Made by a program: the position numbers and the translations under genes | DNA from: Saccharopolyspora shandongensis | Lineage (GTDB): Bacteria; Actinomycetota; Actinomycetes; Mycobacteriales; Pseudonocardiaceae | DNA length: 64,000 nucleotides | NCBI RefSeq assembly: GCF_900106995.1 | Contig: NZ_FNOK01000021.1 | Location: forward strand, 82,378 to 146,377 | Reading direction: 5' to 3' | Shown: piece by piece, positions 54,424 through 62,641 of the stretch | How positions within the stretch are numbered: position 1 is the stretch's first letter | Layout: the number at the start of each line of letters is the position of its first letter | The notes under the pieces: model-generated | What the model saw: the letters and a program-made list of their open reading frames with translations, nothing else | What the model was told of the DNA's origin: nothing | Databases searched by the model: none

Positions 54424-55419
54424 ATGACCGCTACCGGCCCGACCAGGTCAGCTCCGCATCGCGTTGCACTCGGCACCTGGCCCAGCCCGCTAGAGCCCGC
54501 CCCGCGCCTAGCCGTGGCTCTTGGCCTGGGCAAGGAAGATCTGTGGTTCAAGCGCGATGATCTGGTCGGGCTCGGTGGCGGTGGAAATAAGACGCGGAAG
54601 CTCGAGTTCATAGTCGCTGCCGCACTTGCGGCGGGAGCAGACACACTCGTGACTGTAGGTGCACCGCAGTCGAATCACGCCAGGCTTACTGCGGCCGCCG
54701 GGGCACGCTTCGGATTGGACGTCGTGCTTGTGTTCCCGGGACATCCCGGGGGAACCCGATCCGGCAACATCACACTGGATGCTCTGTTCGGCGCGCGCGT
54801 GCACTGGGCTGGCAAGGTTGCCCGTGAGCAGCTCGACGAAATCGCGAGAGACATCGCCAACCAGCTTCGCAAGGACGGTGCCCACCCCGCCGTCATTCCT
54901 TTGGGCGGATCCAGCCCAGTCGGAGCGCAAGGGTACGTCCGTGCCGGCGAAGAGTTGTCAAGCCAGCTGCCCGGCGCTCACACCTCCGTGGTTGCCCTCG
55001 GCTCCGGTGGCACGATGGCCGGCCTCGTCGCAGCGCTCGGATCCGAACATGTTCTCGGCATCGACACCGGCGCAATCGCAGAACCAGCCAATGTCGTTTC
55101 TTCCTTGGCGACCGATACATCCGGCCGGACAATAACGGCGGAAGGGCTGTACATCCGCACCGACCAAGTCGGGGAGGGCTATGCCCATCTCACCGAGGCC
55201 ACTGCGGACGCGATCGAGCTGACCGCTCGTACCGAGGGCGTCGTACTCGACCCCACGTACACCGGCCGCGCCATGGCAGGGCTGATCGCCGCCGTACGTG
55301 ATGGCATGATCTTGCGTGGCCAGACAACGGTTTTCTGGCACACCGGCGGCCTGCCGGGGCTGTTCGGCCATCCCCAGGCGCTACAGCGCTTCGAAAGCAC
55401 CCTCCGGCAGTACCCTTGA
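54424..55419 (+). CDS. D-cysteine desulfhydrase/ACC-deaminase-family PLP enzyme
   Basis: A 331-residue fold-type II PLP enzyme. The PLP lysine is in GGGGNKTRKLEF near residue 56, VGAPQSNHAR follows, and GSGGTMAGLVA near 200 is the phosphate-binding loop. D-cysteine desulfhydrase (pyruvate, H2S and ammonia) fits best, with ACC deaminase the alternative. An AGGAG site precedes the ATG at 54424. Third codon positions are less GC-rich than in its neighbours (for example ttcatagtcgct, ggaaataag), which suggests more recent acquisition. It extends the sulfur amino acid theme of the genes at 50-53 kb. Confidence 0.85.
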   Translation: MTATGPTRSAPHRVALGTWPSPLEPAPRLAVALGLGKEDLWFKRDDLVGLGGGGNKTRKLEFIVAAALAAGADTLVTVGAPQSNHARLTAAAGARFGLDVVLVFPGHPGGTRSGNITLDALFGARVHWAGKVAREQLDEIARDIANQLRKDGAHPAVIPLGGSSPVGAQGYVRAGEELSSQLPGAHTSVVALGSGGTMAGLVAALGSEHVLGIDTGAIAEPANVVSSLATDTSGRTITAEGLYIRTDQVGEGYAHLTEATADAIELTARTEGVVLDPTYTGRAMAGLIAAVRDGMILRGQTTVFWHTGGLPGLFGHPQALQRFESTLRQYP

Positions 55420-55429
55420 CCGCACGTCG

Positions 55430-55727
55430 CCGCCCCTGCTGTGAGCACGATGAGATCTCCGGCCTGAGACATCCGTCGGGCGTGGTCGGGCAGGTAGGCA
55501 AATAGGTGTCGCAGGTTCTTGCGGGCGTAACGGATCCAGTGCCGCTCGCTGGGAAATCCCAGCAGCACCTGCGCGATGGCCAAGCACAGCAGTTCAGCGT
55601 CGGTCAAAGGTAGGCGCCCGACGCGCCGCGGGCCGATGACGTGAACGTCCAGGAAGCAGTGCGGTGACGTCAGAAGGGTGTCCAGATCGTTCCTCCAGAG
55701 GTAGCCGCAGCGCCGCCGGACCCACAC
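55430..55727 (-). pseudogene. N-terminal fragment of an IS982-like transposase
   Basis: The minus-strand frame reads NDLDTLLTSPHCFLDVHVIG then RLPLTDAELLCLAIAQVLLG and ERHWIRYARKNLRHLFAYLP, the characteristic N-terminus of IS982-type transposases in actinobacteria. The catalytic domain is missing; the frame turns into the antisense of the neighbouring desulfhydrase gene. It is a relic without visible terminal repeats. Confidence 0.7.
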
Positions 55728-55812
55728 CTGTAGTGGACCTCCACGGGCCGTGGTCCTGGTGGCCGGTGGCCCGGACCGCTGGTGCTTGGCGTGTGTCGGT
55801 GTCCGAAGGCGT

Positions 55813-56844
55813 TCAGGCGTGGGAGGCCAGCCTCCGCAGGATCTGGGCGGCGGGCTCCGCCGTGGCGTGGTGGTACCCGGTTCCAGCCCACAGATTGATC
55901 CGTTCGGGGTCGCCGGCCGCTGCGGCGGCCTGGCGCATCGGCCTGGTCAGATGGTGCAGGGCGGGGTAGCCGGAAGGGGCGAGGTCGCTGTAGTCATCGG
56001 TGAACCGGTTGGCCAGTGCCCGTGCGGGCCGGCCCGTGAACGCCCGGGTCACCACAGTCCGGCGGCGCGCCGGGTCGGCCAGTGCAGCCCGGTAGGGGAG
56101 TGACGTACCGGCTTCGTCCGCCCGCAGCAGGACCGTGCCGACCATCACCGCCTCGGCGCCGGTGCGCAGTGCCTCGGCCACCTCGGCCGGGGTAGCCAGC
56201 CCACCCGCGGCGACCAGCGGCAGCGACACCGCCGCCCGTATCCGCGCCAGCAGATCGGTCAGCGGGACGGAGGCCGGGACATGCTCCGGGGTAAGCGTGC
56301 CGGAGTGCCCTCCGGCGGCCGACGCCTGGACAACTAGCACATCGACGCCCGCGTCCGTGGCGAGGCGGGCCTCCGCGGGGGACGTGACGGTCTGGACGAC
56401 CAGGGTTCCGGCGGCGCGCAACGAGGCGATGACGGCTGCGTCCGGTACGGCGAAGGTGAAGCTGACGACCGGTACCGGCTCGGACAACAACAAATCGATC
56501 TTGTCCTGCCAGTGGTCGTCGTCCTCGACGATTTCCGTTGCCCGGACGTCGATTTCGTAGGCCCAGGCCTCGGGGGCGATCGCTGCGGCATAGCGTCGGA
56601 ATGCTTCCGGATCGACCGGCAGGGGGTTCGGCGCGAAGAGGTTGACCCCGAAGGTGATGCCGTGGCCACGGACCTCGGTGATCTGTTCGGCCAGCGCGTC
56701 AGCGGTCTTGTATCCGCCTGCGAGGAAACCCAGTCCGTTGGCGCGGGCCGCCGCTACGACCAGTGCGGGGGTGCTGGGACCGCCGGCCATCGGCGCGGCC
56801 AGAACCGGGTTGTCCACGCCGAGAACGTCCAGTGGCGAAGCCAT
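55813..56844 (-). CDS. Nitronate monooxygenase
   Basis: A 343-residue FMN-dependent TIM-barrel enzyme. It has an N-terminal PVLAAPMAGGPSTPALV, the FMN-site GGYKTAD and GVNLFAPNP, the catalytic-histidine region VVQASAAGGHSGT near residue 178 and AAGGLATPAEVAEALRTGA near 215. It oxidises toxic alkyl nitronates such as propionate-3-nitronate. The ATG at 56844 has a GAGGAAG site. It lies 209 bp downstream of the SDR on the same strand and may share its operator-controlled transcript. Confidence 0.87.
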   Translation of the reverse strand: MASPLDVLGVDNPVLAAPMAGGPSTPALVVAAARANGLGFLAGGYKTADALAEQITEVRGHGITFGVNLFAPNPLPVDPEAFRRYAAAIAPEAWAYEIDVRATEIVEDDDHWQDKIDLLLSEPVPVVSFTFAVPDAAVIASLRAAGTLVVQTVTSPAEARLATDAGVDVLVVQASAAGGHSGTLTPEHVPASVPLTDLLARIRAAVSLPLVAAGGLATPAEVAEALRTGAEAVMVGTVLLRADEAGTSLPYRAALADPARRRTVVTRAFTGRPARALANRFTDDYSDLAPSGYPALHHLTRPMRQAAAAAGDPERINLWAGTGYHHATAEPAAQILRRLASHA

Positions 56845-57053
56845 AAAGCATCTTCTTCCTCGTGAGATGCGGACTTGCTTGATTCGGGACGGGAGAACGG
56901 CCCGTCCATCCGGTCACCGCAAGAGCTGATGCCGGTCGGTTCGCCGTCAGAACCAGACGCCCCGCCGGCAGCCGATTCCAGGGCAGCCGGCAGGGGCGCG
57001 GACGACGCGCCCCTGCCTCGGGCCCGCACAGGCAAGCCCGACCACATCTGCGC

Positions 57054-57767
57054 TCAGTACCCGGCGCTCTGGCCACCATCGACATGGAGGATCTCGCCGG
57101 TCACGAACGGGGCGTCCTCGAGGTAGATCACCGCGTCGACAATGTCGCTCACCTCGCCCATGCGGCCGACCGGATGCAGTGCCGCGAGCGCCGCGTGGTT
57201 CTCCTCGGGATGCATCGGCGTCTTGATGGTGCCCAGCGACACGGCATTGCTGCGGATGCCGCGGCCGGCGTATTCGATGGCAAGCGCCCTGGTGGCGGAC
57301 TGCAGACCGCCCTTGGTCAGGGAAGCGAGTACGGAGGTCACGTTGGAGTTGGCCTGGTCGGCGAGCGTGCTCGTGATCTGCACGACGTGCCCGCCGCCCT
57401 GCTCGAGCATGCGCTCGACCGCGAGCTGGGTGATACGGAAGAAGCCGTGCAGATTCACACCGAGCACCGCGTCATAATCGTCCTCGGTGTAGTCGGTGAA
57501 GGGCTTCGCGATGAAGATCCCCGCGTTGTTGACCAGCGTGTCGATACGGCCGAACCGCTCAACTCCCGCGGTGATGACGCGCTCGGCGGTCGCGCGGTCG
57601 GCGATGTCGCCCTGGATGGTGACGACGTCCGGGTCGCCCGACGCGGCGATGCGGCGTGAGGTGGCCACGACGCCGTAGCCCAGCTTTCGGTAGGCCGCGA
57701 CAAGGCCCGCTCCGATGCCTTGCGACGCGCCGGTGACGACCGCGACCTTCTGAACCTGCGTGCTCAT
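57054..57767 (-). CDS. Short-chain dehydrogenase lacking the catalytic tyrosine
   Basis: A 237-residue SDR with an intact cofactor motif (VVTGASQGIGAG), NNAG near residue 87 and catalytic serine in VQITSTLAD near 135. At the YxxxK site the sequence is VLASLTKGG, so the lysine is kept but tyrosine is replaced by alanine. C-terminal NAVSLGTIKTPM and HVDGGQSAGY are normal. It may use another general acid or serve as a binding protein. Its promoter, shared divergently with the isomerase gene at 57979, carries two CGACCGGTC operators. Confidence 0.86.
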   Translation of the reverse strand: MSTQVQKVAVVTGASQGIGAGLVAAYRKLGYGVVATSRRIAASGDPDVVTIQGDIADRATAERVITAGVERFGRIDTLVNNAGIFIAKPFTDYTEDDYDAVLGVNLHGFFRITQLAVERMLEQGGGHVVQITSTLADQANSNVTSVLASLTKGGLQSATRALAIEYAGRGIRSNAVSLGTIKTPMHPEENHAALAALHPVGRMGEVSDIVDAVIYLEDAPFVTGEILHVDGGQSAGY

Positions 57768-57808
57768 GATGACCTTCTTCGAGAGAGATGGGCCGACCGC
57801 GTACTAGC

Positions 57809-57842
57809 CGACCGGTCTACTATAGTAGTAGACGACCGGTCG
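57809..57842. promoter_or_regulatory. TetR operator, site 2 (SDR/isomerase divergent promoter)
   Basis: Two copies of a palindromic CGACCGGTC core (57809-57817 and 57833-57842), spaced 24 bp start to start, flank the palindrome ctactatagtag. The site lies 42 bp upstream of the SDR start and about 140 bp upstream of the isomerase. It matches sites 1 and 3. Confidence 0.75.
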
Positions 57843-57978
57843 AATTATTTCAACGGGCGTGTGGTGCGCGCCTCCGGGCGGCAGGACGCGCGCCCGCGGA
57901 ATGCATCGGCGGCGACCCCGCCTCTACATGTCGTCGCCGGTGGCCGGGCGAGGTCGTGCGGAGAGAAGGAGAAACGTC

Positions 57979-58281
57979 ATGAAGGAGTTCCTGGTCGAGC
58001 TCACCACCACCGTCCCCGAGGGCACCGCCCCGGCCGAGGTCGACCGTCGTCGCGCCGCGGAAGTCGTACGGGCCGGGGAGCTGACTGCGACCGGTCACCT
58101 CGTCAGGCTGTGGCGCCCGGTCGGCGAGCTGCGCAGTATCGGCGTGTGGCGAGCCGACGACGAGGGTGAGCTGTACGCGAAGGTGCTCGGCACGCTGCCG
58201 CTCTGGCCGTGGATGACCGCGGTGGTGACGGCCCTCGAGCCTCACCCCAATGACCCGGGCGGGTCTGCCATCACCGCCTGA
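57979..58281 (+). CDS. Muconolactone delta-isomerase-like protein
   Basis: A 100-residue MIase-fold protein beginning MKEFLVELTTTVPEGT. The helix RRRAAEVVRAGELTATGHLV with the LWRP segment matches muconolactone isomerase, as does GVWRADDEGEL and LPLWPWM at the end. No beta-ketoadipate pathway genes are nearby, so it more likely acts on another lactone or unsaturated carbonyl under the TetR regulon. The AAGGAG site fixes the ATG at 57979. Confidence 0.85.
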   Translation: MKEFLVELTTTVPEGTAPAEVDRRRAAEVVRAGELTATGHLVRLWRPVGELRSIGVWRADDEGELYAKVLGTLPLWPWMTAVVTALEPHPNDPGGSAITA

Positions 58282-58328
58282 TCGCGCAGGCCCCAAGGGC
58301 CACTGCATCCGGTCTTTGACTTCATCTG

Positions 58329-58365
58329 GACCGGTCGTCTATAGATTAGTAGACCGGTCGTCTAG
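58329..58365. promoter_or_regulatory. TetR operator, site 3 (wrbA promoter)
   Basis: Direct repeats of gaccggtcgtct at 58329-58340 and 58352-58363 flank an AT-rich atagattagta spacer, 23 bp start to start. The core equals sites 1 and 2. It lies 56 bp upstream of the wrbA GTG, in promoter position. Confidence 0.75.
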
Positions 58366-58420
58366 TGGCCGGATTCCCGACAACCCCACCAGAAACCTCA
58401 CAAGGAACGGAGCCGCCGGC

Positions 58421-59029
58421 GTGGCCACTCCCGTCAAGCTGTCGATCGTCTACTACTCCTCCACCGGCACCATCGCCGAGATCGCCAAGGAACTGCGCGA
58501 TGCCGGGGTGAAGGCCGGCGCCGAGGTCCGCCTGGTGAAGGCCGCCGAGTTGGCCCCGCAGGCGGCAATCGAGGCCAACCCGGCGTGGGCGGCCAACCAC
58601 GCCGCCACCGTGGACATCCCCGAGGCGACACCCGAGGACATCGAGTGGGCCGACGCCGTCCTGTTCGGATCCGCCACCCGGTTCGGCAACATCTCCTCGC
58701 AGCTCAAGCAGTTCATCGACACCCTCGGCGGGCTGTGGGCGCAAGGGAAGCTGGCCGACAAGGTCTACAGCGGCTTCACCTCGTCCGCGACCCTCCACGC
58801 CGGCCAGGAGACGACGCTCCAGGCGCTCTACACCAGCGTCCACCACTTCGGCGGCATCGTGGTCGCGCCCGGCTTCACGGACCCGGTCAAGTTCGCCGAC
58901 GGCAACCCCTACGGCACCTCGCACGTGGACGGGCAGGGCACGAACCCGGTGGACGACACCACCCGTGCCGCCGCCCGGCATCAGGCCGAGCGCATGGTGA
59001 GGATCGCCGCACAGCTCAAGGCAGCCTGA
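58421..59029 (+). CDS. wrbA: NAD(P)H:quinone oxidoreductase, WrbA-type flavodoxin
   Basis: A 202-residue WrbA-family FMN protein. The flavin phosphate loop is IVYYSSTGTIAEIAKE near residue 7. The family insertion and second flavin loop are DAVLFGSATRFGNISSQLKQ near 78, and HFGGIVVAPGFT is near 145. It reduces quinones by two electrons, avoiding semiquinone stress. The GTG at 58421 is used; an AAGGAA site lies 13 bp upstream. It follows operator site 3 and fits an electrophile/quinone response with the SDR, isomerase and TetR genes. Confidence 0.87.
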   Translation: MATPVKLSIVYYSSTGTIAEIAKELRDAGVKAGAEVRLVKAAELAPQAAIEANPAWAANHAATVDIPEATPEDIEWADAVLFGSATRFGNISSQLKQFIDTLGGLWAQGKLADKVYSGFTSSATLHAGQETTLQALYTSVHHFGGIVVAPGFTDPVKFADGNPYGTSHVDGQGTNPVDDTTRAAARHQAERMVRIAAQLKAA

Positions 59030-59724
59030 CCGGCTGCCCGGAGCGTCAGGACAGGCCGGCGCCGCCCCTGCCGGCGGCGCCGGCCGAGACGTTCACCGCC
59101 CCGCCGCAGGGCGCCGGCCCGGCCCGGCGACTCGGCCCCCCCGCGCTCATCGCAGCGTTAGGTCACGCGGTGCTCGCGCTCGCCGGAGTGATCGGATGAA
59201 GGCATGGCATGCCACGCTGTGGTCAGCGGCAATGCACTCGCATCACGCTGACGACGACGTCGAGCTCGGCCACTTGGTGCATGACCTTAAGAACGAGATG
59301 TAGCACCCAGTCATGGAGGACGTCTGCGAGGTCAGCTTCACCGTTCGGTGCGAGCCACACACTCTGCGCAGCGGAAAGAGATGCGGCTTGCGGCCATGGA
59401 TTGTGGTCAAGGACAACGCTGGCGACGAGCTCCAGGAACGGGTCAGGGCAGCGCTTTCGGTGGGAGTTCGCGGCGACAGGATTCCCCGCACCCGTATCCG
59501 TTCCACTCATGCGGACAACGCTCGCAGCCCTGATCTGTGTGGAGCCGGCAGCATGTCCTGATCACGATGAGCAACGGTCGAGCACTCGTTCCGAGCCGGT
59601 ACCGGGGCGCGCAACTTGCCGAGATGTTCACGGTTTCGCCGCATGGAGCTAGCCACGCCGCACTTTGCGGTCGCGATTCGCCGATAACGTCCGTTTCCCC
59701 CATATCGATTTGCAAGGGACGACG
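59030..59724. other. Gene-poor gap
   Basis: About 700 bp with no convincing CDS. A minus-strand frame at 59223-59510 (95 codons, LADVLHDWVLHLVLKVMHQV) is open but unrecognised and lacks a clear ribosome binding site. Copy 2 of the 39-bp dispersed repeat lies at 59078-59116. Confidence 0.4.
59078..59116 (+). repeat. 39-bp dispersed repeat, copy 2
   Basis: Same orientation as copy 1 at 5521-5559 with two mismatches. Here the shared AETFTAPPQGA frame continues into a hydrophobic tail (PPALIAALGHAVLALAGVIG) and a stop at 59197-59199, suggesting the 3' end of a lost membrane-associated gene. Confidence 0.6.
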
Positions 59725-60924
59725 ATGAGCGAGCAGTCCGACCTTTCCGCTACCCCCGAATCGACCGAGGCCGGTGTCGGTCGGCGCCAGTTCATGGCGC
59801 TGGGCGGTCTGGGTGCCGCCACCGTGGCGCTCGGCGCCACAACTCCTGCGGCGTCGGCGGCGCCCGCGCCGGCTGCGCAGACCGCGAACCTGCGGTTCCG
59901 GGCGGACGGCACCTACAAGATCGTGCAGTTCAATGACACCCAGGATGACGAGCGCATCGACCGCCGCACCCTGGAGCTGATGAACGCCGTGCTGGACGAC
60001 CAGCGGCCCGACCTGGTCATCCTCAACGGCGACAACATCACCGGCGGCTGCGACACCGAGCTGGAGATGCGGCAGGCGATGAACAACATCGTGCAGCCGA
60101 TGGAAGAGCGAAAGATCCCGTGGGCCGTCACCTACGGCAACCACGACGAGGACTCCACCGCGAAGGGCGGCCTCGACGAGTCCGAGATGCTGGAGTTCTA
60201 CCGGTCCTACGCCTACAACGTGAACGAGCTGGGCCCGCGCGGCGTCACCGGTACCGGCAACATGAACCTGTTCGTCCACGGCTCACGGGGCAACGACCCG
60301 GAGTTCAACCTGTGGCTGCTGGACAGCGGTCGCTACGCGCCGGGCAACATCGCCGGGCAGGACTTCGCGGGCTACCCGACCTGGGACTGGCTGCGGATGG
60401 ACCAGGTCGCCTGGTACTTCCAGCGGTCGGTGGAGATCGAGCGGCAGGTCGGCCGGAAGGTGCCGGGTCTGATGTTCATCCACATCCCGTTGTGGGAGTA
60501 CCGCTTCATGTGGTTCGGCAGCGTCGACGGGCGCACCGACGCCGACCACGCGCGTGGCGTGGCTCGGCACGGCATCGTCGGCGAGCGCAACGAGGCCGAA
60601 TGCCCCGGGCCGTTCAACAGCGGCATGTTCAACGCGATCCTCACCCGAGGTGACGTCAAGGGCGTGTTCTGCGGGCACGACCACGTCAACACCTACCACG
60701 GCGACTACTACGGCGTGCTGCTCGGTTACGCCGGCAACACCGGCTTCGGCACCTACGGGCTGTCCGGTGCCGAGCGCAACCGGCTGCGCGGGGCGCGTGT
60801 TTACACCCTGAACGAGAACACCGAGAACGTGCTGGACAGCACTTACATGGTCTTCGCCAAGGACTACGGCATCGACCTGACCGCGAACGACCAGAGCATC
60901 GCCCCGATGCCGCTGCCGTCCTGA
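59725..60924 (+). CDS. Tat-exported metallophosphoesterase
   Basis: A 399-residue calcineurin-like phosphoesterase. A twin-arginine signal (GRRQFMALGG near residue 18) with an AAPA cleavage region precedes the catalytic domain. Metal ligands are visible in order: IVQFNDTQDD near 73, LNGDNITG near 95, TYGNHDED near 133, FIHIPLWE near 250 and FCGHDHVNTY near 315. The layout is Dcr2/purple-acid-phosphatase-like. It probably releases phosphate from extracellular esters. An AAGGGA site precedes the ATG at 59725. It is monocistronic. Confidence 0.88.
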   Translation: MSEQSDLSATPESTEAGVGRRQFMALGGLGAATVALGATTPAASAAPAPAAQTANLRFRADGTYKIVQFNDTQDDERIDRRTLELMNAVLDDQRPDLVILNGDNITGGCDTELEMRQAMNNIVQPMEERKIPWAVTYGNHDEDSTAKGGLDESEMLEFYRSYAYNVNELGPRGVTGTGNMNLFVHGSRGNDPEFNLWLLDSGRYAPGNIAGQDFAGYPTWDWLRMDQVAWYFQRSVEIERQVGRKVPGLMFIHIPLWEYRFMWFGSVDGRTDADHARGVARHGIVGERNEAECPGPFNSGMFNAILTRGDVKGVFCGHDHVNTYHGDYYGVLLGYAGNTGFGTYGLSGAERNRLRGARVYTLNENTENVLDSTYMVFAKDYGIDLTANDQSIAPMPLPS

Positions 60925-61181
60925 TCGGACACCCCGGGCTGCTGGACGTCGTTCCGGCGGCCCGGGGTCGCGGCGAGTGCCGGTGATCAGGGGCGCAGGC
61001 GCGCGCTGAAAGGTGAGTTCGGCTTGTTGTTGCGAGGACATCGCGTCCTCGGGGAGCGTTATCGCCTGCGCTTTTCCGCATCGGCGACCCACCCACACCT
61101 GCACCTGGCCCGCTGGCCGGCCTACTCCACGAGCTGCTCGCCCAACGCTCCGCTTCCTCCGGGCCGAACAGCGAATCCCTG

Positions 61182-61394
61182 TCAGGGTTCGGGCGGGTGG
61201 CGACGGCGCGAGCAGGTATGCCTGCTGGAGGCCGCGAGGATCAAGCCGCCTGCGAGGAGGAGGGCGTTCCCGAGAGCTATGCCTGCTCCGACAGCCCAGA
61301 GTGCGATGGCCAGTACGAGCCAATCCACCTGGCTGGTCCTGGTGTGTGGTCTTTCCGGCCTGGGGCGGGTGCAACCGGGCTCCGGTGGTCGCAT
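61182..61394 (-). CDS. Small membrane protein
   Basis: A 70-residue frame with a strong AAAAGGAG site 5 bp before the ATG at 61394. Two short hydrophobic segments (VDWLVLAIALWAVGAGIAL and ALLLAGGLILAA) lie between an arginine/proline-rich N-terminus and a basic C-terminus. It is unrecognised. The surrounding DNA from 60925 to 61582 holds no other supportable gene. The ribosome binding site and membrane pattern make it more likely real than the other short frames here. Confidence 0.5.
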   Translation of the reverse strand: MRPPEPGCTRPRPERPHTRTSQVDWLVLAIALWAVGAGIALGNALLLAGGLILAASSRHTCSRRRHPPEP

Positions 61395-61582
61395 GCCACT
61401 CCTTTTCCTCGCGCCGAGCGGCCTGGCTGGTTTCCGCGGCGGTGAGCGGCGAACCAGGCCAGGAAAGGCCAGGATGTACCAGCCACTCGGCAGGAGTGTT
61501 GTCCGTTTCCTACAGCCGGCGAAGCTGTTTTTAGCGGTTCCGACAGTGCCGGATCAGCGTTCTACGGCGGTCAAGTCGACCG

Positions 61583-62269
61583 TCAGTCGAGGTTGAGCAG
61601 CTGATCGAACTCGCCTGCCGGACGCGCCCGGGTGGGCAATGCGTGGACGAACGGCAGTAGTTCGCGTTTGGCGACGTCGTAGAGCCGGCGGAGTTCGGTG
61701 ACCGGGTCAGCATGGTCATCGACCCGCAGATCCAGGTACGGGTACGGATGGCCGTGGTGCACGAACAAGCAGGCGCTCTGCTTGCCCCGCCGGTCGCCTC
61801 CCGCGCCCTGGCCGGCTTCCAGCGCCGCCAGCAAGCGCTCGGCCAGCGGGGCCTCCGCGGTGGCCTCGAACCGCTCGGCCATCGCGTCGACGGTACCGCC
61901 GTCCACGAGGATGTTTCCGGCCACCGCATACCCGTTGCCCACGCGGTGCCCGCTCCACGGATGGGTCTCGGAACCGGTGTGCGCAGCCGCTCGGCCGAAC
62001 CTGTCGACCATCGCTACCTGACGGGCATCGGCACCGGGATCCCGGGCGAGAACGCGGTGCAGCGCCTGCTCCGCGGGATGGGACCGCAACAGCTCCAAGC
62101 CATCCACCCCGAGCAGCGGATTGATCAAAGCCTGTGTCGCTATCGCCCCGGATTCCGCGTGCGCGAACACCGACAGCGCCCCGATCGCCGGCATCCGGCT
62201 GCTCACGGCAACACCGCACAGCCCGGCAGCCTGGTCATAGGCCACGATCGAGAACGTGCCTGCGAGCAC
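61583..62269 (-). CDS. DUF1028 (putative Ntn-hydrolase-like) protein
   Basis: A 228-residue DUF1028 protein. It opens GTFSIVAYDQAAGLCGVAVS, with SRMPAIGA and ATQALINPLLG following, and later AVAGNILVDGGTVDAMAERF. DUF1028 proteins have an Ntn-hydrolase-like fold and often occur with peptide metabolism genes; the activity is not established. A GTG at 62269 is used. It stands alone on the minus strand. Confidence 0.83.
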   Translation of the reverse strand: MLAGTFSIVAYDQAAGLCGVAVSSRMPAIGALSVFAHAESGAIATQALINPLLGVDGLELLRSHPAEQALHRVLARDPGADARQVAMVDRFGRAAAHTGSETHPWSGHRVGNGYAVAGNILVDGGTVDAMAERFEATAEAPLAERLLAALEAGQGAGGDRRGKQSACLFVHHGHPYPYLDLRVDDHADPVTELRRLYDVAKRELLPFVHALPTRARPAGEFDQLLNLD

Positions 62270-62382
62270 AGCTCATCCCGCCTTTCAGTCGCGTCGATTC
62301 ATTCGCGGCACAAAGCCTTCCAGATCTGGTCCGGACGGCTCGATGCGCGGGGCTGACTTCGGGGTCTGACCGGGCTTTCGGT

Positions 62383-62535
62383 CAGCCCTTGCCGGGCGGT
62401 TCGGCGCCGAGCCGTGCCGAGACGCCACCCGTCGCTTGCGGGCGTGGGCGGGTGCTGGTCTTGGAACGCGGCTGGCCTGCGAGTGCGGTGTGGCCGCGGT
62501 GGTGGTTGTAGGTGTGCAGCCATCGCGGTAGTGCT
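62383..62535 (-). pseudogene. C-terminal fragment of an IS481-type transposase
   Basis: The minus-strand frame reads ALPRWLHTYNHHRGHTALAG then QPRSK, the hallmark C-terminus of IS481 transposases, and ends at a stop at 62383-62385. Only about 50 codons survive and no terminal repeats were recognised. It lies between the DUF1028 and XRE genes. Confidence 0.7.
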
Positions 62536-62641
62536 TCACGCGTTCGGTTTCCGACTCGAGAGAGAGGTCGTCAGGTAGGTATGTAGGCTGCGGGGTCGGC
62601 TACCATGCTGGCGGAGTAGTCCGCTGTGGAGGAGGTCTCGC

